Position numbers and translations under genes: made by a program. This document shows, one piece after another, positions 53,963-64,000 of a DNA stretch of 64,000 nucleotides. Within the stretch, counting starts at the first letter, position 1. Each line of letters starts with the position of its first letter. The stretch comes from Oncomelania hupensis (lineage: Eukaryota; Mollusca; Gastropoda; Littorinimorpha; Pomatiopsidae). The notes beneath the pieces are model-generated. The model was not told the DNA's origin and made no database searches. It was given only the letters and a program-made list of their open reading frames with translations. The stretch lies in assembly GCA_036898135.1 (NCBI GenBank), contig JBAHVR010000293.1, positions 270,001 to 334,000 of the forward strand, in the 5' to 3' direction.

Positions 53963-54187
53963 GAGGTAAAGCATGCCCAGGCGCAAGCTGCGGAAGGGCG
54001 GGCCCTCAAGATGGGGTCCGAGACAGACGAGGACGTCAGCTCCACCTCGCCAGGGCTGTCATACCCTTCACCCCTACCGCTTCATGGGCGGAGCCACGAC
54101 GAGCTCGACCTACGGGGCGGAGCGAGAGGAAGGAGCCAGCATACCGGGGACTCTGGTTCCGGTATAAATGGCCACCTCAAACCGCAG
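53963..54187 (+). CDS. bZIP transcription factor, coding exon 3
   Basis: The exon has 75 codons, EVKHAQAQAAEGRALKMGSE to SGSGINGHLKPQ. The acceptor is TGTCCCTCAG|GAG and the donor CCGCAG|GTACTA, both phase 0. It is rich in Ser, Gly and charged residues, with no known domain. SETDEDVSSTSP could be a phosphorylation target (inference). Confidence 0.8.
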
Positions 54188-54225
54188 GTACTAGTGATGG
54201 ATGATGTTTGATTATAAGGAGATAG

Positions 54226-54498
<273 letters not shown>

Positions 54499-54502
54499 AA
54501 CA

Positions 54503-54576
54503 TTCTTTCAAGCAAATGAAATACTATTGACAAAAGTTGTCAGCCGTTTTCAACAGGGAGTTACTTTTCAGCCAAC
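54503..54576 (+). repeat. Copy of the ~75-bp dispersed octamer repeat
   Basis: It runs TTTCAAGCAAATG, ATTGACAAAAGTTGTCAGCC and GGGAGTTACTTTTCAGCC. Confidence 0.6.
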
Positions 54577-54834
54577 CCGTATGTGTGGTTTGGGGAAGAA
54601 AGGGGTGAATTGTTGATGATGGAGTACCTAGTTTATTGTCACTCGTTGATTTTGACTAGGAACGGGTTTGACTGGTACTCAGAAGGGTTTGTCTGACTAA
54701 GGACAGGCATTAGACTAGTTTACAGCAGGCGTTTGACCGATATATAGTATGGTTTTGGGCTGATTCAGAATGTAGGCGTTTGACTGATTCAGGACAGGTG
54801 TTTAACTGACGCATGCTGTGCGTATTGTGTGCAG

Positions 54835-55947
54835 GTGAAGGAGGAGCTACAGCTACCCGACAACTCGCAGGTGGTGTTCGGTCCTAACGGTTCCTTAGTC
54901 TACGGACCTCTCGGCGTCTGGGGACCCTCAGTCACCTCAGCCGCCCAGCAGCAGCAGCAGCAACAGCAGCACACATCCCTTCAAAGCGACTATAGCGGCT
55001 CGCATCTCAACCATCACCCCCGTCATCACCACCAACAACAGCAACACCCTCAGCAGCAACAACATCCTCAGAACAGCTACGACGGCGGTCATCAAGCCGG
55101 TAACACCACCAAGCTGCCGTCAATCAACAACTTCCACGAGAAGCCGCCGCAGTTGGGGAGCCTGTTGGGAGGGGGAGGGGGGAGATTCGGGTTAAGCAAC
55201 GGCGTGACGGCCAACGCCATGGGCGGCCTGGGTCAATACGGCGCAAGCAGCCTAGGGGACGGACGGGTCTCCTACGACTACCTCCTGCAGGCCGCAGGCT
55301 ACGGCAACGCTACGGGTGGTGGAAGCGGCACGGGAAGCGGGCAGTCCGTGTACCCACCCACCACCTCCAACCCTTCCCCTCTCGCTGCTGCACCCGCCGA
55401 CCTCTCCCTTACCGCGCGCGGCGGCAGCGGCAACACCCCCACCAGCGTTAAACACAACAGCAACCTTCACCTGGAGGACCCCACGGCGCATTTCTTCGAC
55501 AAGTCCTCCATACCTGACGCCGCCGCCCAGGTCCCTCACAGCATGGCCAGTAGCGGCCTAGCGCTTCAACAACAGCATCATCACCAACACCAACAAAACC
55601 ACCACCACCAGGTCATGTCTCAACAGCATCAGCAGCAACAACAGCAGCAGCAGCAAGAACAACGGAGGAACGGGTTTGACAGCCTAATGAGCGCGGCGTC
55701 CTTGGCTTCGTTGGTTCAGGGACAGCGTGACATACTCTTTCATTCCTCCATGGTCACTGCCCACGACAACAATAGCCACCACCACAACCACCTACCTGAC
55801 GTCGAGGGGCTGCTAGGAGGGGTGAAGGAAGGAGAGCAGGAAGGGGAAAGGGGGGACAACCTGTTGCGTCAGAACGTAGAGCTAAAGACGTGTGTCCATA
55901 GGCTGAACGCCAAGATGGAGCACCTGCACAAGGCCAAGTTGAAATAA
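54835..55947 (+). CDS. bZIP transcription factor, terminal coding exon (Gln/His-rich)
   Basis: The exon has 370 codons then TAA. It starts VKEELQLPDNSQVVFGPNGS after GTGTGCAG. VKEEL is SUMO-site-like (psi-K-x-E). Gln and His runs occur near exon residues 42-50, 60-85, 243-258 and 262-278. They are coded by mixed CAG/CAA, which is less slippage-prone than pure CAG. Gly/Ser-rich regions lie between. The C-terminus LLRQNVELKTCVHRLNAKMEHL looks like a short helix. Such low-complexity regions usually serve as transactivation or repression domains (inference). The total protein is about 565 residues. Confidence 0.83.
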   Translation: MKEELQLPDNSQVVFGPNGSLVYGPLGVWGPSVTSAAQQQQQQQQHTSLQSDYSGSHLNHHPRHHHQQQQHPQQQQHPQNSYDGGHQAGNTTKLPSINNFHEKPPQLGSLLGGGGGRFGLSNGVTANAMGGLGQYGASSLGDGRVSYDYLLQAAGYGNATGGGSGTGSGQSVYPPTTSNPSPLAAAPADLSLTARGGSGNTPTSVKHNSNLHLEDPTAHFFDKSSIPDAAAQVPHSMASSGLALQQQHHHQHQQNHHHQVMSQQHQQQQQQQQQEQRRNGFDSLMSAASLASLVQGQRDILFHSSMVTAHDNNSHHHNHLPDVEGLLGGVKEGEQEGERGDNLLRQNVELKTCVHRLNAKMEHLHKAKLK

Positions 55948-58222
55948 GGACTGCCAGTCATGACTGCCGCTGACTGCAGGAACCGTCCCTGTGTCACAAG
56001 CCTGATACGGGCACAGACCAAATATGTGACTTGTTCGTTCTCTCTTGAGTTTTTAAAGCCAGTAAGCAGTCAGTCAGCGAGAATATATCTTGGCCTACAC
56101 TGCCTCGGAGATTGAGTTGGTGTTTTTTCATCCATTCACTGTGCGGTACAATGTTACGCCCGAACGGTCGTTTTCAGTGACTGTTGCTCTTCAGTGTACC
56201 ATGTCAAAAAAACGTGTTCAAAATCTACCGCCTGCGTTGCTATAAATATTGTGAACAATTAATGAAGCAGTCTTCATGGAGAACACGGAGATGGCGTTTC
56301 TTTTTCAAAGTGTGCGAAGCAGTATGTGTAACCAGTGATTTCATGTCAAGGATTGTATTTATAAACACACTCGAATTATTCTTCTAGCTTGGAGTTGCCG
56401 CCAAATCTCACTGCTTCGAACGGATTGCTTGATGGATTTTGCAGAATTTCAGTAAAATGACTGTGCTCCGACTGTGCTCCGATATGCCTCTTCTAGATTA
56501 AAGTTGCGAAAACACTCGCTGCCTAGAACGGATGCTTGATGGATTTGGCAGAGTTTTGTTTGCAAACGGACTGTGACAGCGCATCTTCTAGATTAACGTT
56601 GCGAAAATACTTGCTGTCTACAACTGCTGAAATTTGCAGTTACCAGTAAACTCAAGCGTAACATAAACTGCACATTTATGCTTGCTGCATATTATAGTTT
56701 CGAAAAAGACTGCACAGATTCCTGCTTGAAACTGTTTATAGAGAATAATATTTTTCACTGCCAGATCGAAAACCTCGATATTAATAATACAATTCACTCA
56801 GGTTGAGTTTTGAATATTTTGCCGACTTAAACTTTTTCTGTAAATAAGGCTAACTGTGTTACCGTTACTGTAGATAAAAGTAACTAGTAATTTTTGTTAC
56901 TGTAAAGAGTTGTTACCATATTGTTAACGGTGTTTACTGTTAATCTGTAAAGGATTGAAACTGTAAGTCACGGTAGATAGCTTGGATTTTAAAGACTGTC
57001 AAAAGTCATTGGAAATGGTGTTTGGCTGTTGCAATAAAACTCTGCATGCGTCACACTGAACAATATAAATGTTCAGTTCAGCTATTTAGACCGTAGTGTG
57101 TGTGCGTGTTTATGTGCCGTTTTTACTAAGGTAAATCTTGTTTTTACAAATTCCAAGATAATGTTTTAACGATATCAAGGCCTATAAAATTCAGAAGTGT
57201 CCAGTTCGTATTCTGTTGAACTTATTTAATCAGTAAATAATAATAATTGTCAAATGTACTGGTGTGTGTGTGTATTAAATTTCGGCATTTACTTTTTAAA
57301 AAATATTAATTTATTTGATGTGTGTTTGCGCAGTAACAAAAATGTCTTTTAAAATTCCAGAATTGTTTTTAATACGAGAATATAAACAGGTTGAATTTTG
57401 ATTTCTTTTTTCCTTTGCACTGTAAATCTGTCAAAATCCAAGATTTTGTGTTTACATACGAGAACTGTTTAAATACACACTGGCGTGTATTAAATTTAAT
57501 TCCAAATGTTTTTGTTTTTAATGTGTGTGACTTTAATTTCTCTTGCAGGCTAAAATTGAGTGAAATCCCAAAATTGTGTTGTCCCAAAATTGTGTTGTAT
57601 TTTTTTTTCTCTTTAAAAAAAACAATCAAGTGATAAATTCTTATGAAATCCCAAAAGATGTTTTTTAATTATATTGAATCTACCCATTGATTTTTCTCAT
57701 CAGTAACAAACCAAACAAAACAAACATTTATTCTTACCATTTTGATCAAAAAGACTAAGATGCTGAGGTATGTGTGCATTCAATTTGATGCAGTAAATTC
57801 TTGCAACAAAATCCAACAAAGGGATTTTTTAACGAGTAAATAGTGTCCATTGAAGTACTATGACTTTTTGAAGATAATTTTAGGTTGTGTTCAATGCTTT
57901 GTGGTTTTTTTTCTTCAAAGCAAGATCATGATAAACGTGGTTGAGGCTGTTTGAAGACTAAATAAGATGACGTTTGCGCTTCATACCAACATTGGTTTTT
58001 TGTGAATTGGCATTTTATGTGTGTTTCTTTTTTATGTCTAATATACAGTTCATTTTTTTTTACTTTTCTTGGTTCTTCTTTTGCATAACCAGGAAGGTGT
58101 TGCAATGGTGCTTATAACAGGAGAATTTTAGCCGTTCGTTTGTGTAAATATTATGTATTGTTGCTTTAGTTTAACACTATTGCAAACTGCCTATTCTCTC
58201 CCCTGTTTGTATCCACTGAATT

Positions 58223-58290
<68 letters not shown>

Positions 58291-58394
58291 ATTATGTTCA
58301 ATTATCTCAGGATTATATTTCATAGTTAATTCACATACCTTGCCATCGTGTTTTACCGTTCGATTTTTTTTTCATGCGCTATAAGACGAATAAA
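55948..58394 (+). other. Probable long 3' UTR of the bZIP gene
   Basis: AT-rich, non-coding. AATAAA occurs at 57033-57038 and at 58389-58394. Two short imperfect repeats (GCGAAAA(C/T)ACT(C/T)GCTG) lie near 56500 and 56590. The end point is uncertain. Confidence 0.55.
58227..58287 (+). repeat. (CT)n microsatellite
   Basis: Pure CT run. Confidence 0.97.
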
Positions 58395-58489
58395 GATTTT
58401 ACAGCAAATATGTGCAACATTTTAAATGTAAACATAATTTTAATGTAACAAATAATGTTAAAAGGATTTGCACTATACAAACTGATACG

Positions 58490-58610
58490 ACAACGATGAT
58501 GAGGATTATGACGATCTTGATGACGATCATGCTGGTTTTGACGACGATGCTGGTTTAGACGATGATGCTGATAACGAGGAGGATGATGACGATCATGATG
58601 GTTTTGAGGA
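58490..58610 (+). repeat. Degenerate GATGA-rich tandem repeat
   Basis: Units like GACGATCATGATGGTTTTGA and GACGATGCTGGTTTAGA follow one another. Confidence 0.6.
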
Positions 58611-58917
58611 TGGTTACGCTTTTAATCTTTTATATTGCGATTCTCCTCTTCTGCAGACCAACTCAGCACGTTTTATTTTTGCTGTATTTTTTTTTCTAAC
58701 ATTTGATATAAATGTTGAGAGTGTTTTCTTAAGTATATTTTTTTTATATCCGTGTTTCTAATTTACAACATGGATCGTACTTTTTGTAAATAGATTTTGT
58801 AAGTCGAACTATTTAATCTCTGGTAGAGCAGTATTAAATGTTTTGTAACTTTATTAACTAACGTTAACACTAAACCTAATTAATATAAATTAATTTTATA
58901 ATTGTTTTATCATACGT
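58611..58917. other. No gene recognised
   Basis: AT-rich; nothing coding. Confidence 0.35.
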
Positions 58918-59253
58918 TTATTTTTTGGATTCATTAATGTCCAATTTAGTGTGTAAGTAATCAAAAAATGAATTGCAATTGAAATTCATTATTCTTTTTT
59001 TTAATTCTTTATGTATGTGATTACTGTAGCTCAGCTGTCCAAAAGGTTCAGTTAGGTTCAGGATCTGAGAAGCTAGAAAAAAGTTTTTGGACGTCCACAA
59101 ACCTTCCAATTGTGACCGGCCATAACTTTTGTAAATAAAATAGTACTGCATATCAGTGAAACAAAAATGTTCTGTGCTTCTTACAGTGGGCGAATGTAGT
59201 TGCTTATCTCTGATTTTGTGTGATTGAGGCGAGAGTAGACCATCGTCTGACAA
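58918..59253 (-). other. Unassigned 111-codon ORF, possibly repeat-derived
   Basis: No family recognised. Its DNA at 59185-59225 is shared with 340-375 (AATGTAGTTGCTTATCT), so it is more likely a fragment of a dispersed repeat than a host gene. Confidence 0.25.
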
Positions 59254-59469
59254 TACTTGGTTTTATGACTTCTTATGCCTTTTGTTGAGTATTGTTGAGT
59301 AAATTAATGTCCCCGGACACCTAGGCATATAAAGGAATTATGCCTTTTATCAGCTGAGCCCGCTTATGTAGTGTCAGGCGATTGGCCCATTAAAACCTCT
59401 CTTGTCATTGTGCGATAAAAATCAGATCATATATTAAATTCTACCGCCGTAAGGATCCCAATGCAATTT

Positions 59470-59542
59470 GCTTTATACAGATTTAGTATTATTTCCAAAG
59501 GTTGTAAGCAGTTTTTAATAAGAAGTTACGTTTCATCCACCT
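59470..59542 (+). repeat. Copy of the ~75-bp dispersed octamer repeat
   Basis: ATTATTTCCAAAGGTTGTAAGC, then AATAAGAAGTTACGTTTCATCC. Confidence 0.5.
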
Positions 59543-59596
59543 CATTTATTATTTTCTTTCATTTTGTTTTCTACCTCAATGAGGTAAAGAAGGTAA

Positions 59597-59867
59597 AAGG
59601 TAAAGGTGGTCCCATAGCCTTGTGGCCGTAGGGGAGCGTGATGTTGGACATTACACTTATCTTGGGCCAGCGTAATGAGGGTGATGCCCATCTCTCTCCC
59701 TCGCTGCTTTACCTTCCCCACCCTTAAGAGAGTAGGTACTCAGTCACAGCTGAGTCAGCTGGGGGCGTTGTTATTTGTCGCTTCACGGTTTGCGGGCACC
59801 CAACCAAGTGCTAACCACACTGGACGGTGCTTAACCTGCTCCAACTACTGCGCTATCCGACACCCCA
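59597..59867 (-). mobile_element. SINE-C, copy 3, with an internal deletion
   Basis: It is collinear with copies 1 and 2, but about 22 bp are missing between the 5S-like segment (59792-59836) and the tRNA-like head. CAATGAGG and CAATGAAG at the ends may be a diverged target duplication. Confidence 0.8.
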
Positions 59868-60354
59868 ATGAAGATTTTTTTTTTTTTACAGTGGTGCAAT
59901 TATTTTCAGAAAATTATTTCTTGATGTAAATTAACAATATATACTTGTATTAAACTTGTTTATTTTATTATATTGTGGGATAAACCACATTAGTCGCGAA
60001 TGTTCCAGACCTCCTCTCTTCCCACATGCCCCCACAGCAATGTACATAATAATATGCGCTGTAAATCCAAAGAAAATTAGCTTCATTGGCTACCAGTTAA
60101 GACGGCAGTTGATGTTAATAACCTGTACAGTCTGTTGTCCTGATGTTGAACTCCTGTTATACTGCGTAGCATGGTTGTAACGATGTAGAAGACATAATTA
60201 TGACTTCCTTTCACTGGCTGTTTGTTTAGACTTGAATTGATGGTAATATTATTTTGTACATAAATTGCAGTCTGTAGAGTGAGTTTGGTGATTACATGCA
60301 TTTATTTCATTAATGCTTTTGTGTATTACTGTGCGTGTGTTTGTGTGTGTGTGC

Positions 60355-60355
<1 letters not shown>
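59868..60355. other. No gene recognised
   Basis: AT-rich sequence, nothing coding. Confidence 0.3.

Positions 60356-60390
<35 letters not shown>
60356..60390 (+). repeat. (GA)n microsatellite
   Basis: GA run after a GT-rich patch. Confidence 0.95.
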
Positions 60391-60393
<3 letters not shown>

Positions 60394-60895
60394 TATGCGC
60401 ATATTAACTTTATTTATTTGATGTGCTTTCTAGAAACGAGATTTGCGTTGCATCTCTGCTTATTTATGGATAATGTAGATCACGTGACCACGGGTTTGAC
60501 GTTATACTCCCCGCAATCAGCATAATTTTAAGTATTTTAATATGTACATAATTATTAATATCAGCTCTGTAAATAGTTCATTGCATTATTCAGTTTTTCA
60601 CATTTTTTGGGTGTGTTTAAGGATTTTTTTTACTGTGGTATTTTGCGCTCATAGCATGACTTGGCACGGAGTTGAACGCGTTTCAAGTGGATTTTGGACT
60701 GGCTAAAATTGGTTTAGATTTCATGTTGGATTGAACTGAATACTGGATTGGAATTTTCAATTGGTCTGTTCTGTTTTGTTGCTGTGATAGTACATATGAA
60801 GTATTCCAGTATTTAATTTCCGTCAATTACACTTTAAAAACCGTTTATTTTGTACTAGGAATTTTAATAGATGGGTCTTAACACTATATTGTTTT
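60391..60895. other. No gene recognised
   Basis: AT-rich, nothing coding. Confidence 0.3.
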
Positions 60896-61268
60896 AATTT
60901 TCCTTTGTGTGTTAAGACATTTTAATAATATCAAGAGATACATTTTAGTTTCCCTGTCGGATGTTAAGATATTTTAAATAATATCAAGGGATAATTTTCA
61001 GTTTTCCTTCGGGTATTAGGACATGTTAATAATCTCAAGAGATAATGTTTACTCCTCCTTCGGGTGTTAAGACATTTAAAAAAATATCAAGAGATAATTT
61101 TTAATTTTCCTTCAGGTGTTATATTAAAGGATATTTTTTCCATTCCGGTGTTAAGGCATTTTAATAATACAAAGAGATTTTTTTTTAAAGTTTTCCTTGG
61201 GGGTCATAAAACATTTTTAAGAATATCAAGGGTTTTGTTTTCTTTAGAGTGTTAAGACATTTTAATTA
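60896..61268 (+). repeat. Degenerate minisatellite, ~7 units of about 50-55 bp
   Basis: Each unit follows TTTTCCTTCGGGTGTTAAGA, CATTTTAATAATATCAAGAG, ATAATTTT. Spacing and sequence drift between units. Confidence 0.85.

Positions 61269-64000
<2,732 letters not shown>

Overview
This is a gene-poor, repeat-dense window from a nuclear genome of an animal, most likely a lophotrochozoan and probably a gastropod mollusc. The reasons are introns with AG acceptors, tRNA-derived SINEs, RTE-type and 2A-bearing LINEs, a (CCCTAA)3 telomere-like tract, and very long microsatellites of the (GA)n, (AAT)n and (CTA)n kinds. The taxonomic call is inference. I find no bacterial gene, rRNA, CRISPR array or intact tRNA gene.

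Only one host gene is convincing. It is a plus-strand bZIP transcription factor of the NFIL3/PAR type, with four coding exons at 49774-49953, 50245-50424, 53963-54187 and 54835-55947, giving about 565 residues with every intron in phase 0. The first intron, which splits the DNA-binding basic region, appears to be a GC-AG intron. A long AT-rich 3' UTR follows.

Layout. 0-7.4 kb: LINE, RTE and SINE fragments, a MITE split by a solo LTR, and a 904-bp (CTA)n array. 7.6-16 kb: a minus-strand LINE with a 2A peptide in ORF1, split by a full-length RTE element at 10241-13580. 16-34 kb: two more solo LTRs of one family, SINEs of four families, a MITE holding a SINE, and several minisatellites, among them an array of about 54 20-bp units each carrying the octamer ATGCAAAT. 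34.5-46.1 kb: a second full-length RTE element split by a young complete Ty3/gypsy-class LTR retrotransposon (35349-43532). 46-49.7 kb: more fragments. 49.7-58.4 kb: the bZIP gene, whose second intron holds a fold-back element, an unclassified retroposon and a truncated RTE copy ending 40 bp from the exon 3 boundary. 58.4-64 kb: AT-rich DNA with small tandem repeats and one more SINE.

The mobile elements form a readable insertion history, because most keep exact target-site duplications: RTE into 2A-LINE, LTR element into RTE, solo LTR into MITE, SINE into MITE, retroposon into fold-back element. The LTR element has pol order protease-integrase-reverse transcriptase-RNase H. That is the Ty1/copia-like order known from the GMR1-like branch of Ty3/gypsy elements, and its single 1509-codon ORF is open. 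Alignments were made by eye; identities and family names need a search to confirm.
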